The notes under the pieces: generated by a model | What the model was told of the DNA's origin: nothing | Database searches by the model: none | Seen by the model: the letters and a program-made list of their open reading frames with translations, nothing else | Shown here: positions 27,301 through 36,615 of the stretch, in pieces | Layout: the number at the start of each line of letters is the position of its first letter | Position numbering within the stretch: position 1 is the stretch's first letter | Program-made: the position numbers and the translations under genes | Source of the DNA: Planctomycetaceae bacterium | GTDB taxonomy: Bacteria; Planctomycetota; Phycisphaerae; UBA1845; UTPLA1 | Reading direction: 5' to 3' | NCBI GenBank assembly: GCA_006969385.1 | Contig: CP030884.1 | Coordinates: 434,001-498,000, forward strand | DNA: 64,000 bases

Positions 27301-27356
27301 GATTTATAAACGTGATTTGAGCCGCATGGATCACACGTGCCCGTCATTTAATCGCT

Positions 27357-28028
27357 TCACATCAACTGCAATTCTCGTAACTTCTCTTCAATAAACGCAT
27401 TGACCGCAGCGGCGCGACGGTACGAGATGATATGATCTCCGCCCCTCACCACGGCATCGGGCTTGACGCCGCGTATCGGAATGGTGCGGTCGGCGTCACC
27501 GTGAATCTGAAACGTCGGAAGCTCGTAAGAGAGCGGCTCGGGTCGCCAACGCAACAATTGCATCGACGCCCAGCGCAGAAAAGTCGACTCGGGCGCGGCC
27601 ATCTTGCGCATGCGCCTATGCGTTGGGCGCGCGACGACCGGCTTAGCGATCATTGCGGCCAGCGCCATCAACGATCGCGCGCGCTCCGGCGGTAGATAAC
27701 TCATGAAACGAAACACCCGCATCGGCAACGGTAGCTCGCGTGTGTGTCGAAACGAACCGATCAAAAACAACGCCTTTGCGTCGATCAAATGCGCCGCTTC
27801 CTGCGCGATCACGCCGCCGAACGATGCCCCACCCAACATGCACGGCCCTTGCACGCCAGTCTGTTTCAATATGCGCTGTGCGTAGCAGCGTAACGACTCG
27901 CGCGGTAAGGGATCAACCCACGCGGGCGTGATAATCTCTCCGAATTTCTCGCGCTGGCCTTCGAAGAGCCGGTCGTCAGCATCCATGCCGGTGAAGAGGA
28001 TTAAGGGGAGCAAAAATTCACCTCGCAT
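27357..28028 (-). CDS. Alpha/beta hydrolase
   Basis: The 223-residue protein has the nucleophile elbow Leu-Gly-Gly-Ala-Ser-Phe-Gly-Gly near residue 66, an acid site Ile-His-Gly-Asp-Ala-Asp-Arg-Thr-Ile-Pro near 176, and the His site Gly-Gly-Asp-His near 198. Together they form a complete Ser-Asp-His triad. The N-terminal part is short (Leu-Pro-Leu-Ile-Leu-Phe-Thr-Gly-Met-Asp-Ala-Asp). There is no signal peptide, so it is likely cytoplasmic. It resembles the small BioH or thioesterase-like branch. Substrate unknown. Its 3' end faces the 3' end of the zinc-ribbon gene. Confidence 0.8.
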   Translation of the reverse strand: MRGEFLLPLILFTGMDADDRLFEGQREKFGEIITPAWVDPLPRESLRCYAQRILKQTGVQGPCMLGGASFGGVIAQEAAHLIDAKALFLIGSFRHTRELPLPMRVFRFMSYLPPERARSLMALAAMIAKPVVARPTHRRMRKMAAPESTFLRWASMQLLRWRPEPLSYELPTFQIHGDADRTIPIRGVKPDAVVRGGDHIISYRRAAAVNAFIEEKLRELQLM

Positions 28029-28162
28029 CCCTGAAAGCAGTTTTCAAAGCCAGGAAGCGTCAAACTACTGGCATCTCGCTCACCAATCGCTTATACCTGT
28101 TAGAAGAAGTCTAGAAAACTTTTTACATTGTATGCCCCAGTGGACCACCGGGAGCCGCCAGT

Positions 28163-29281
28163 ATGACCACAATCAAACGCACAACTACTTATCTCATAAC
28201 CTGCGGGCTTATCACGTTACTTTCGAATCTCGCGGTAGCCCAAGTTGGATCGGCTTCAGCAGGCTGGACGATATCTCAATTAACAAACGGCATTTCCGTC
28301 GGCCCTCCACAGCTATCTGGTTCCAACGTTGTCTGGGAAGAATGGGATGGCAACGATACGGAAATCTTTATGTTTAACGGTAATTTGATAAACCAGTTGA
28401 CAGATAATGATATCCGAGATGAAGAACCTTATGTATCCGGATCAAACGTTGTATGGCAAGGTCGCCTTGAAGATGGAAACCGAGAGATATTCTTTCACAA
28501 CGGGACCACGCCTCAACAAATATCAAATAGTCCAGGCGGCGACCTCCATGCCCGAATATCTGGCAATAACGTAGTTTGGTGGCAAGTGAATGGTGATCAG
28601 ATTAAGCACTTTGACGGAGCCTTAACAACGACAATATCCAATGGCGCGTCAGTGGATCCAGAGATCGACGGCAACACCGTGGTTTGGCGTCAGTTTGACG
28701 GAAACGATGTCGAAATCTTCATGCACAAACTTGACACGAGTATCACCACTCAGATATCAGATAACAACTTTGTAGATGTAGATGCAAAGGTATCAGGAAA
28801 CCGTGCAGTTTGGCTCGGCAACCCGGTCACGACCAATTCTGCCCGCGAGATTTATGTTTTCGATGGAAACCACGAGATTCAGGTGACCAACGCAAACGAA
28901 CGACAGTTTAATCCGTCGATCTTCGGGGATAGGGCCGCTTGGTCGCGCTTGGGAGACATTTTGCTCTACGATTTCAATACTGGCTCAACAGTTACCATTC
29001 CGACATCATCGATCAACAACGCTCGACCTCAACTATCCGATTCGCTGCTTGCATGGTCGGGATTCGATGGGAATGACAACGAGATCTACGTTTTTGACGG
29101 CCACAGTGTATTCCAACTCACCGACAACGACTACGACGATATTCGAGTTCAGGTCGACGGTACGCGACTAGCATGGCTAGGAGACAATCAGGTGTTTACC
29201 GCGATACCGGAACCGAACTCGCTATTATTATTACTGACTGGCGGGTTGATAATGACATGCCGAAGACGCCGGCATCATTGA
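28163..29281 (+). CDS. PEP-CTERM protein with TolB-like beta-propeller repeats
   Basis: The 372-residue protein has a signal peptide, then about six repeats built around Ile-Ser-Gly-Asn-Asn-Val-Val-Trp and Glu-Ile-Phe-Phe-His-Asn-Gly / Gln-Leu-Thr-Asp-Asn-Asp, spaced by about 50 residues, which suits a beta-propeller. The C-terminus reads Ile-Pro-Glu-Pro-Asn-Ser, then a Leu-rich helix, then Cys-Arg-Arg-Arg-Arg. That is a PEP-CTERM signal, read by an exosortase to deliver the protein to the surface. A gggag site precedes the ATG. It is somewhat AT-richer than its neighbours. Confidence 0.9.
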   Translation: MTTIKRTTTYLITCGLITLLSNLAVAQVGSASAGWTISQLTNGISVGPPQLSGSNVVWEEWDGNDTEIFMFNGNLINQLTDNDIRDEEPYVSGSNVVWQGRLEDGNREIFFHNGTTPQQISNSPGGDLHARISGNNVVWWQVNGDQIKHFDGALTTTISNGASVDPEIDGNTVVWRQFDGNDVEIFMHKLDTSITTQISDNNFVDVDAKVSGNRAVWLGNPVTTNSAREIYVFDGNHEIQVTNANERQFNPSIFGDRAAWSRLGDILLYDFNTGSTVTIPTSSINNARPQLSDSLLAWSGFDGNDNEIYVFDGHSVFQLTDNDYDDIRVQVDGTRLAWLGDNQVFTAIPEPNSLLLLLTGGLIMTCRRRRHH

Positions 29282-29520
29282 TTGACTCGGATACATGAGT
29301 GTATGGACCGAGCCACTCTTCACCGCGTCCATTATCGATTTTGACCACGTCGTGTAATTGGACGGTGCCGTAATCTGAATTCCCACTGTTACCACGTTGC
29401 CCCATTTTCACCAAACCACTCAGGTTGCACGACACGCTTGACCGCAACTACTTGATTTTTCCGAACCTGATCGGTTAGCCTTTGTGAAATTTCTTAACTT
29501 GGTACAACCGGGGGGTTGTT

Positions 29521-30201
29521 ATGAAGTACCAGAGTTTCCGCGTAATTATTGTCGCTTTGATTGCCACCGCCTCGACGGCTTGGGCCGGCAACTTCAACAC
29601 GTTCACTTTTAGCGGCGACGGTGACAAGGACCTTTACCTTGAGCCCGGTACCGAACAGGCCATCGGCGAAGCGCGCTACGGCAACGCCGCACTCAACGGC
29701 GATTGGGAAATCGGTGTCGGCATGACGACGCAAAGCCCGCCGCTCTTCGAACAAGCCCAATACAATTGGCAAAACGGCGCGACCGTTCCCTTCTCTTTCA
29801 CTTGGGACGGCACCACGCTGGGTTTCACGGTCGATGGCGTTATGGTCTCTTACGACACCTTCCCCGGCGGCATCACGGTCGATGATCTATTCATCCGCGC
29901 CGCTTCCGGTGACAACAACGCGGCGGAACTCACCAACTTGGCAATCGGTGGCAACCCACTGGGTATCGATCATGGGGCGGGCTTTGCCAGTAGCCAACGC
30001 GAATGGTTGGTCGTCATCGGTACGTTTCAGAATCCGTTCAACTTAACGGGTGACGTGACGTTTACGTGGACGGACGAAGATGGGTTGGCCGGTTCTTTGC
30101 CTTCGGTGCAATTTAAGCTAGGCAATTACATTCCTGAGCCGACTAGCGCTAGCCTGCTACTACTGGCGAGCGCCGCTTGCCTCATGCGGCGGCGATCTTA
30201 G
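29521..30201 (+). CDS. PEP-CTERM exported protein, unknown
   Basis: The 226-residue protein has a signal peptide ending Ala-Trp-Ala-Gly and a beta-rich body (Gly-Asp-Trp-Glu-Ile-Gly-Val-Gly, Phe-Ser-Phe-Thr-Trp-Asp-Gly-Thr-Thr-Leu-Gly-Phe). It closes with Tyr-Ile-Pro-Glu-Pro-Thr-Ser-Ala, a hydrophobic helix and Met-Arg-Arg-Arg-Ser. The signal is a clear PEP-CTERM. The body resembles a choice-of-anchor type domain. It follows the first PEP-CTERM gene by 239 bases with a ggggg ribosome-like site. Confidence 0.88.
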   Translation: MKYQSFRVIIVALIATASTAWAGNFNTFTFSGDGDKDLYLEPGTEQAIGEARYGNAALNGDWEIGVGMTTQSPPLFEQAQYNWQNGATVPFSFTWDGTTLGFTVDGVMVSYDTFPGGITVDDLFIRAASGDNNAAELTNLAIGGNPLGIDHGAGFASSQREWLVVIGTFQNPFNLTGDVTFTWTDEDGLAGSLPSVQFKLGNYIPEPTSASLLLLASAACLMRRRS

Positions 30202-30232
30202 ACAGTCATTTGTCGCTTTAAGCACATAGCCC

Positions 30233-31738
30233 TTAGATCCCATCCAACGCATCCGCCGGCGGTCGTGGAAACTCCATATGCACCACATCCCCAACGCGAT
30301 CCACGTTGATTTCGCCAAATTTGCCAGTCCGGCGCAGGTCGATCCATCGATGCCCCTCGCCAAACAGCGAATAGCGCCGTTGACGCAACACTTCGTTGAG
30401 CAGCGACGCGTCGTTGGTTGCTCCGAGATAATTGCCCAACCCCGCAGCATTGCGCACGCGGTTGACGGCGGCCAGTACTTCGTTGACGTCGCTGCCGATT
30501 TGCGCTTCGGCATAGATCAGGATCAACTCTTCATTGCGAATAATCGGAATCGACGCCGTGCTGGATGACGGCATCTCCACTTGAAAGCTACCGACCAAGC
30601 CCTCGAACGAAACCGGCACGAAAAAAGTGGGAGTGGGAACATACATGCGTGTCTTGTTACCCACTCGAATATCGCCGCCCACCGCATCACCTATGAAATC
30701 GGCATGCGCCGTGTATAAATCGACGTCCGGCCGGTTATACAACGGGTTACGCGTTTCGATGCTATAGCTATGACCCGGCCCGGTTGATAGTGATCCGTTG
30801 ATATTGAAGAACGACCCCGCAATACCGCTAATGGAACCGGCCTTGTCGCCCTGATACAACCGCACGCGTGCGGACAGTGCACGATTGAACTGTCGATACG
30901 TGGCCGGTCGATCGAAGCCTGCGAAGCCGTGTGATAAATCAAAGATAAACGTCGCGCCCCCGTTGGTGAGATTTACAGCCGCCGTATCGAGCAGGTCGGC
31001 GATATGCTGCAAGCTGTCGGCATAACTCAGCGCGCTCGCCGCCGGATCGTCGTCGTCGAGCGCCGTCTCTGGAATGATGCCGTTGGAAAATTGCAGATTG
31101 GCCACCAACAGCAATGAGTACGCCTGGATCGTCTTAGCAAAGCCGACGGTGCTGTTGAGCTGTTCCATTGTTAATGGCGGCTCGGCGTTCTCCGCGGCAC
31201 GGATCAGCGTTTGGGCTGCCCGAATCACCTTATAGCGTTCGAGAAAGGTGCGTGTCGTAAGTTCACCATCGGGGTCCAAGGTTTGCCCATTGCGACCGAG
31301 TAATTCGTTGGTCCAAATGGGATCGTCACCATTCATGTCCCAGTATTCGCGCCCGACGATGCTGATCACGCGTAGATAAAAATAAGCATCTTCGCGAAAG
31401 ATGCCTTCCAGCGCATGCGTCAACTCGCGCACATCTTCCATCGACGGCGCGGGGCAACCAAATGTGTCGCAGTCTTCGCCTTGATTAAAGCTGCCACCCG
31501 CCGCATCACAGTCATCTTCAATGCCATCGAAACAACTGGTATCGATAAAGCAGCACGCGCCGCTCGGTGGCGGAGGCGGCGGCATCGGTGCGGGTGAATC
31601 GTTGTCGTTCGACATATCCGGCATCATGTCGGTCGGTTCCATCATGCCGTCACCCATCATGTCCATCTCGCCCGGGCACTCACCACCCGCCAGCGCACAC
31701 AACAGCGTTAACCAAACGATCGCGATAAGCTTGTTCAT
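30233..31738 (-). CDS. SusD/RagB-like outer-membrane protein with Cys-rich N-terminal domain
   Basis: The 501-residue protein has a signal peptide, then a Met/Asp/Pro-rich linker, then a Cys-rich segment (Gly-Ala-Cys-Cys-Phe, six more Cys to about residue 98), then a helical SusD-like domain. SusD hallmarks near the C-terminus are Ile-Arg-Asn-Glu-Glu-Leu-Ile-Leu-Ile-Tyr-Ala-Glu-Ala-Gln, Leu-Ala-Ala-Val-Asn-Arg-Val-Arg-Asn-Ala-Ala-Gly-Leu, and Arg-Gln-Arg-Arg-Tyr-Ser-Leu-Phe-Gly-Glu-Gly-His-Arg-Trp-Ile-Asp-Leu-Arg-Arg. In Bacteroidetes SusD lids a TonB-linked SusC channel for glycan uptake. No SusC gene is in this window. The GACC-type Cys segment is not part of classic SusD. Confidence 0.85.
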   Translation of the reverse strand: MNKLIAIVWLTLLCALAGGECPGEMDMMGDGMMEPTDMMPDMSNDNDSPAPMPPPPPPSGACCFIDTSCFDGIEDDCDAAGGSFNQGEDCDTFGCPAPSMEDVRELTHALEGIFREDAYFYLRVISIVGREYWDMNGDDPIWTNELLGRNGQTLDPDGELTTRTFLERYKVIRAAQTLIRAAENAEPPLTMEQLNSTVGFAKTIQAYSLLLVANLQFSNGIIPETALDDDDPAASALSYADSLQHIADLLDTAAVNLTNGGATFIFDLSHGFAGFDRPATYRQFNRALSARVRLYQGDKAGSISGIAGSFFNINGSLSTGPGHSYSIETRNPLYNRPDVDLYTAHADFIGDAVGGDIRVGNKTRMYVPTPTFFVPVSFEGLVGSFQVEMPSSSTASIPIIRNEELILIYAEAQIGSDVNEVLAAVNRVRNAAGLGNYLGATNDASLLNEVLRQRRYSLFGEGHRWIDLRRTGKFGEINVDRVGDVVHMEFPRPPADALDGI

Positions 31739-31924
31739 CGATCACCCCATAAAAGCGGCACAGTGCGAGATAAAGACAATAGTATAACGCAAGCGGAGTG
31801 TAGATCGTTGACGATCGCCGGGGGGATCGTTTCCACAATATGGGGCGGGTGATTTTGGGGCTTGCAGGATGGGTTGGGGCGTATCGGTGATCCAATGGCC
31901 GGTTATGCAACAGCCCTTCGTCAA

Positions 31925-32132
31925 GATTCAACAGTAGGAGCCGCACCGCGGAGCACCGGTATGCGCAAGAACCTGCTGAGTGTGTAGGGGCCGCACTGCA
32001 GACCAGTAACGGGTGGCCCGGGTTGGTACGCCAACCTGGGGTCTCGATCGATTCCAATCGCAACGAAATCTTCGCCGGGTAAAATTCGCAACCCCACGTC
32101 GGAGTACCGACATGGGCCACCCGCGCCTGGTA
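31925..32132. repeat. Small inverted-repeat element (MITE-like), about 130 bp, with flanking palindromes
   Basis: The left arm 32002-32042 and right arm 32091-32132 are imperfect inverted copies of each other, and each contains its own hairpin (ggttggtacgccaacc on the left, gtcggagtaccgac on the right). They enclose about 48 bases with no frame. 31925-32000 holds further short palindromes (ccgcaccgcgg and similar). The whole 31739-32148 gap has no supported gene. Confidence 0.7.
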
Positions 32133-32148
32133 ACTAGTCATCAGTGGG

Positions 32149-32529
32149 CTATGATTCGACCGGCCAATCCCATCCTGTTAGTCGACCAATGTATTCACCA
32201 AAAATACCCGTCCCACTTATATCAACGGGCATGGGTTCACCGTTATAAGTGAAGGCGAGTCCCTCTAAATCAACCCATTCTGTGAAGGTGACAAGGGTGG
32301 CGTGAATCGCATTCTCCCGCTCGTCTCTAATCATCTCAGCCAACAAAACACGCTGCTGTTCAGTAAGCGACTGAACGAATTCGTTCTTCGCTTCGTCCGC
32401 CGGGCACTTAGAAAACTGCCCATGTTTCCGAATCATTTTTTCGTGCAGTCCGTCGGTACGATCTACCAGCTCGTCGATGATCGCTTTGTAGGCCTCGATC
32501 GGGGAGAGCGTGCGTTCTTCGTCAGGCAT
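32149..32529 (-). CDS. Small acidic protein, unknown
   Basis: The 126-residue protein is acidic and helical: Glu-Ala-Tyr-Lys-Ala-Ile-Ile-Asp-Glu-Leu-Val-Asp near the start, Leu-Leu-Ala-Glu-Met-Ile-Arg-Asp-Glu-Arg-Glu-Asn-Ala-Ile-His in the middle, ending Gly-Trp-Asp-Trp-Pro. It loosely recalls small uncharacterised proteins with a Leu-Leu-Ala...Glu-Arg-x-x-x-Ile helix, but I do not assign a family. The ATG at 32529 has ggag about ten bases upstream. The longer frame to 32694 starts with an implausible Trp/Phe-rich stretch and runs back towards mutL without a ribosome site. Confidence 0.55.
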   Translation of the reverse strand: MPDEERTLSPIEAYKAIIDELVDRTDGLHEKMIRKHGQFSKCPADEAKNEFVQSLTEQQRVLLAEMIRDERENAIHATLVTFTEWVDLEGLAFTYNGEPMPVDISGTGIFGEYIGRLTGWDWPVES

Positions 32530-32711
32530 TTGAATCGACTCCGGGCTGGAAAACGTTCGAAAAGGAAACTTGCACACAGACCAGCAAAACTCTGCGATTT
32601 CGAACGCTGCGATGCGCAAAAAAAAAAACTCTTTTTCAATCACCAAATCACTCAACCACAAAATCCCCCACATCACCACGTCACAAATCACCACATCACA
32701 AATCCCCGCCC

Positions 32712-34829
32712 CTACGCTCTCCCAAACTGCCGTTCCAAATCCTTCGTCGTTAACTCCAGCGTGGTCGGCCTGCCGTGCGGGCAGTTGCTGGAGCGTTCGG
32801 TTAGGTGGCGCTGTTCGAGCAAGGCGTAGATCTCTTCGCGCGAGAGCGGGTCGCCCGCTTTGACGGCGGCTTTGCAGGCCATCATGTCGAGGGCCGCATG
32901 GATGAGGGTTTCTTCGCTGGTTTGGCCCGCGTTGTCGATGAGCTTGTCGAGCAGGTCTGAGACAAATGTCTTCATACTCACGTTACGCAAGAGCGTGGGG
33001 AAACGCTGCACCGCCAAGAGCTTGGGGCCATACTCGGTCACTTCGATGCCGATGCGATCGAGCAGGTCGGCGTTGGCCGTGGCCGCTTCGCGCTGCGCGG
33101 GCGAGGCCTCGAACGTTTCTGGCAGCAACATGCCCTGCGATTCGAGCGGACCGCGCAGAATGCGTTCGCGAAAGCGCTCGTACAAGATACGTTCGTGCAG
33201 TGCGTGCTGATCGATGATCAACACGCCGTCTTCGGTCTGACACACCAAATACGTGTTGTGCAGCTGCATGACGTCGCTGCCACCGGCATGAGCTAAGGCC
33301 GATAGCGCCGCGACGGCGGCGTTGGGCGACGAACCCGGCGCGCCTGAGGGATCGGCAGCGTATGCATCGGCGCTGTGCGCGTGGGCGTCGTCGGTGCCGA
33401 CTATGCGTTTGTTGTCGCCCTGGCGTAGATGCGAAGTCGTCGCATCACCGACGGCGTTGGAATCGAAAGGTTGGGTTTGTTCGACACTGTCGGGCGCAAT
33501 TCGCGCCGCATGGTTCGATAAGTCAGCGGCATCGGTGTTAAAGCTTGCATGCTCACCCGGCATATCCGCCATCGTGCGTGCATGGGTGTCGTCCGCATCC
33601 TCCGGCGTGCTCGGCAGCGTTTCGATAATGCTCGGTCGCAGGCGGTCTTTCGCGAATGGGTGAGCGCGAAACGTAAGACGTGGCTGCGTCGGGTCCACGC
33701 GTTTCAAATAGTTCGCCAACGCCTCGCGCGCTCGCTGCTGCGCCGCCGGATCGCTCGGACGGTTACCGATATCGCTTGGCGGCGCGCTGGGCGTGCGCAA
33801 GCGCGGCGTCAGGTTGCGGCTCAATAGTGTTTCGCGCAACACGGCCAACACCTGCGACTGCACCAACCCCGCGTCTTTCCAACGCACCTCGATCTTGGTC
33901 GGATGCACGTTGGCATCGAAGTCGTGCGGATCTGCCGTCAGAAACAAAAACACCACCGGAAAGCGGTCGTGCTCGACCAAACCGCGAAAGGCCTCGCGAA
34001 TCGCATACGTCAGCCGTCGGTCGGTGATGTGGCGACCGTTGAGGAAGAGGTATTGCCATTTGGTGGTCGCCTTGGAATGAGACGGCGGCGCGATCAGCCC
34101 TTCGATGCGCAGGCCGCGCTCGTGGCGATCCAATGGAATTAGACATTCACCTAATTCGCTGCCGTAGAAGTCGGCGATGCGTTCGCGCCGATCGGCCGTC
34201 GGCGGCAGGTTGCGCAAACTGCGACCGTTATGGGTGAGCGAGAAGGCCGTTTGCGGATGGGCCAGCGCCAGCCGCGCGATTTGCTCGGTCACGTGGCCAC
34301 ACTCGGTTTGCGGCGTGCGCAGGAATTTGCGCCGCGCCGGCACGTTAAAAAATAGATTACGGATTTCTACAGTCGTGCCGACCGGCGCGCCGCAGGCGAC
34401 GGGTTCGCTAACCGCCCCACCGTCGACCGTGATGTCGAACGCTTCGAGCTGATCGGCGGGTCGCGAGCGTACGCTGAGTTGACTGACGGAACCGATACTG
34501 GCGAGGGCTTCGCCACGAAAGCCGAGCGTATGAATGTTGAACAAATCGTCGGCCGTCGCGATCTTGCTGGTGGCGTGCGGCGCGATGGCGAGGGGTAAAT
34601 GCTCGCGCGCGATGCCGTGGCCGTCATCGACAACCCGAATAAGCTGCGAACCGCCGACTTCGAGCGTGACGTCAACGCGTTTGGCACCGGCGTCGAGACT
34701 GTTTTCGACCAACTCCTTCACGACGGACGAGGGGCGCTCGATCACCTCACCGGCAGCGATTTTGTTGATGAGCGCCGGGTCGAGCGGTCGGATTTCAGGG
34801 CGGGATAGCGTGGTCGCGTCCGTGCGCAT
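32712..34829 (-). CDS. mutL: DNA mismatch repair protein MutL
   Basis: The 705-residue protein has the GHKL ATPase core at the N-terminus: Ile-Ala-Ala-Gly-Glu-Val-Ile-Glu-Arg-Pro, Glu-Leu-Val-Glu-Asn-Ser-Leu-Asp-Ala-Gly-Ala, Asp-Asp-Gly-His-Gly-Ile, and Thr-Leu-Gly-Phe-Arg-Gly-Glu-Ala-Leu-Ala-Ser-Ile. A variable linker of about 140 residues (350-490) follows, then a C-terminal dimer domain. The domain includes Asp-Gln-His-Ala-Leu-His-Glu-Arg-Ile-Leu-Tyr-Glu, the D-Q-H-A-x2-E-x4-E endonuclease motif, and Cys-Pro-His-Gly-Arg-Pro near the end. It is therefore the nicking type of MutL. It couples mismatch recognition by MutS to strand removal. An aagga site lies 12 bases before the ATG. Confidence 0.97.
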   Translation of the reverse strand: MRTDATTLSRPEIRPLDPALINKIAAGEVIERPSSVVKELVENSLDAGAKRVDVTLEVGGSQLIRVVDDGHGIAREHLPLAIAPHATSKIATADDLFNIHTLGFRGEALASIGSVSQLSVRSRPADQLEAFDITVDGGAVSEPVACGAPVGTTVEIRNLFFNVPARRKFLRTPQTECGHVTEQIARLALAHPQTAFSLTHNGRSLRNLPPTADRRERIADFYGSELGECLIPLDRHERGLRIEGLIAPPSHSKATTKWQYLFLNGRHITDRRLTYAIREAFRGLVEHDRFPVVFLFLTADPHDFDANVHPTKIEVRWKDAGLVQSQVLAVLRETLLSRNLTPRLRTPSAPPSDIGNRPSDPAAQQRAREALANYLKRVDPTQPRLTFRAHPFAKDRLRPSIIETLPSTPEDADDTHARTMADMPGEHASFNTDAADLSNHAARIAPDSVEQTQPFDSNAVGDATTSHLRQGDNKRIVGTDDAHAHSADAYAADPSGAPGSSPNAAVAALSALAHAGGSDVMQLHNTYLVCQTEDGVLIIDQHALHERILYERFRERILRGPLESQGMLLPETFEASPAQREAATANADLLDRIGIEVTEYGPKLLAVQRFPTLLRNVSMKTFVSDLLDKLIDNAGQTSEETLIHAALDMMACKAAVKAGDPLSREEIYALLEQRHLTERSSNCPHGRPTTLELTTKDLERQFGRA

Positions 34830-35038
34830 GGGGTTTTATCATCCTTTAAGCTTTTCAGACCACCCTATTATAAAGGACGTGGTGCGATGGGCACGCCCGC
34901 GCGGCTGTGAGTTACGGCCGCCGATGAAATTCGCCAACGATTGCCCGCAATAGCGTATAACTCAGGCTGCCGCGTCGTGTGTTTCATCGCGCGTCTTACA
35001 CAGAACTGATCGTTTCAGATTTTGGGAGAGAATACCTC

Positions 35039-36430
35039 ATGATATTCGGTCTGCGATACATCCAAACAATTATGTGGGCCCTCCTGCTTTCAACCGAGAC
35101 GGCGTTCGGTCAAGGCAAACCCACCACGGCTCCCGCTGATACCGACGCCCAGATTCTCGCCGGGCCGATGCTCACCTGGGATACCCACCACGGCGATGCC
35201 AAGGTCTGGCTCATGACGCGTGCAGGCGGACGACTGCTGTTGCAATGGGAACGCATTGGGCCCGGCTTGCCGGCGTTGGATCAGAATCAGCCGCAATGGA
35301 TGCACATGTACGGCAGGCCGGACGTCGCCGACGTGTCGACGTTTAACATCGGCTCGTATCGTATGTTTCAAGGCGGCGATCTGCGCTTGCGCTTCACCGA
35401 TTGGATTGATAATCCCATCGAAAAGATGTCGGATGCCAAGACACTGATCGAAATCGAAGCCGAGCGCATTCCCGCCTACGGTGAATCGACGAAACTCACC
35501 CTCGCCTTCGGTTCCTGTTCCCATCAGGAAAAATTCGCCGAGTCGCAACCGATCTGGAACGCCGTCGTCGAAGAGAAGCCCGACATCTTTCTCTTCATCG
35601 GCGACAACATCTACGCACCGAGCGGTGCGAGCGATTATCCCGACGACAAAGAGAAAGTCCGCGCCATCTTTCGCAAGCTGTACGCGCAGAACCGCCAAAT
35701 TCCAGAGTTACAACCTCTCTTGCGTTCGGCTTACTGCTTCGGCCTTTGGGACGATCACGATTACGGACCGAACAATTCCGACAGCACGTTCAAACATAAA
35801 GATGTGGCGCTCGAAGTATTCCGCGAGTTCTTCCCCGGCACTTACGGCCTGCCCCATGCGCCCGGTTGCTTCCAAAAAATCACGTGGGGTGATGTCGATA
35901 TCTTCATGCTCGACGATCGCAGCTTTCGCGACCGCAATCGCGACGAGAATCGCAAGACCATGTTTGGCACGGCGCAACTCGACTGGTTGAAGTCGGGCCT
36001 GAAAAACAGCCAGGCGAAGGTCAAGCTGATCGTCAACGGCAATCAGATGCTCAGCGACAAACACATCTACGAAAGCTGGGGCGGGCTGTTTCCGGAAGAA
36101 TGCGGCGACTTCCTGCGGTTCATTTGGGATAACCAAATCACCGGCACCATTTTTCTTGCTGGCGATCGACACTTTGCCGAACTGATTCGCAAGCCCGACC
36201 CCAAGGGCGTCGGCCCCGATCTATACGAACTAACCAGCAGCCCGCTCGCCAACGGTGCGTTCGACCGCGGCGGCAAAGAGCCGAACCCCGAGCGCGTAAA
36301 GAAATACACCGAGGGCGTGAACTATGGGCTGCTGAAAATCGATACAACGGCCACGCCGCCGATGATCGAGATGATGGTGAAGGATGTGGATGGGAAGGCG
36401 GTTATTCGCGAGCGGGTGGTGGTGAAGTGA
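35039..36430 (+). CDS. PhoD-like metallophosphatase (alkaline phosphatase D family), exported
   Basis: The 463-residue protein has a signal peptide ending near Ala-Phe-Gly-Gln. Metal and active-site motifs are Phe-Gly-Ser-Cys-Ser-His-Gln, Leu-Phe-Ile-Gly-Asp-Asn-Ile-Tyr-Ala, Leu-Trp-Asp-Asp-His-Asp-Tyr-Gly-Pro-Asn-Asn, Val-Asn-Gly-Asn-Gln-Met, and Leu-Ala-Gly-Asp-Arg-His-Phe-Ala-Glu-Leu. These are the calcium/iron sites of PhoD-type phosphodiesterase or phosphatase. It should release phosphate from esters outside the cytoplasm. The ATG at 35039 has gggagag upstream; an earlier in-frame start at 34979 would add a stretch that hides the signal peptide. Confidence 0.9.
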   Translation: MIFGLRYIQTIMWALLLSTETAFGQGKPTTAPADTDAQILAGPMLTWDTHHGDAKVWLMTRAGGRLLLQWERIGPGLPALDQNQPQWMHMYGRPDVADVSTFNIGSYRMFQGGDLRLRFTDWIDNPIEKMSDAKTLIEIEAERIPAYGESTKLTLAFGSCSHQEKFAESQPIWNAVVEEKPDIFLFIGDNIYAPSGASDYPDDKEKVRAIFRKLYAQNRQIPELQPLLRSAYCFGLWDDHDYGPNNSDSTFKHKDVALEVFREFFPGTYGLPHAPGCFQKITWGDVDIFMLDDRSFRDRNRDENRKTMFGTAQLDWLKSGLKNSQAKVKLIVNGNQMLSDKHIYESWGGLFPEECGDFLRFIWDNQITGTIFLAGDRHFAELIRKPDPKGVGPDLYELTSSPLANGAFDRGGKEPNPERVKKYTEGVNYGLLKIDTTATPPMIEMMVKDVDGKAVIRERVVVK

Positions 36431-36615
36431 GGCCCGCAGTGGTCGGTTGAGCCAGTAGAATCGGCTTCTATTCCGCCCCCTGAATTCCTTGCGAGGCCCC
36501 CTAAACTCCTCTACCATACTACTTTGTGAAAAAAGGCACGATCTTGCCCATTGCGAGGCGTGCCGACCTCCGATTTCCGGCGGTTTGCCGCTGCCGGGGA
36601 AGGACCGACACCTGC

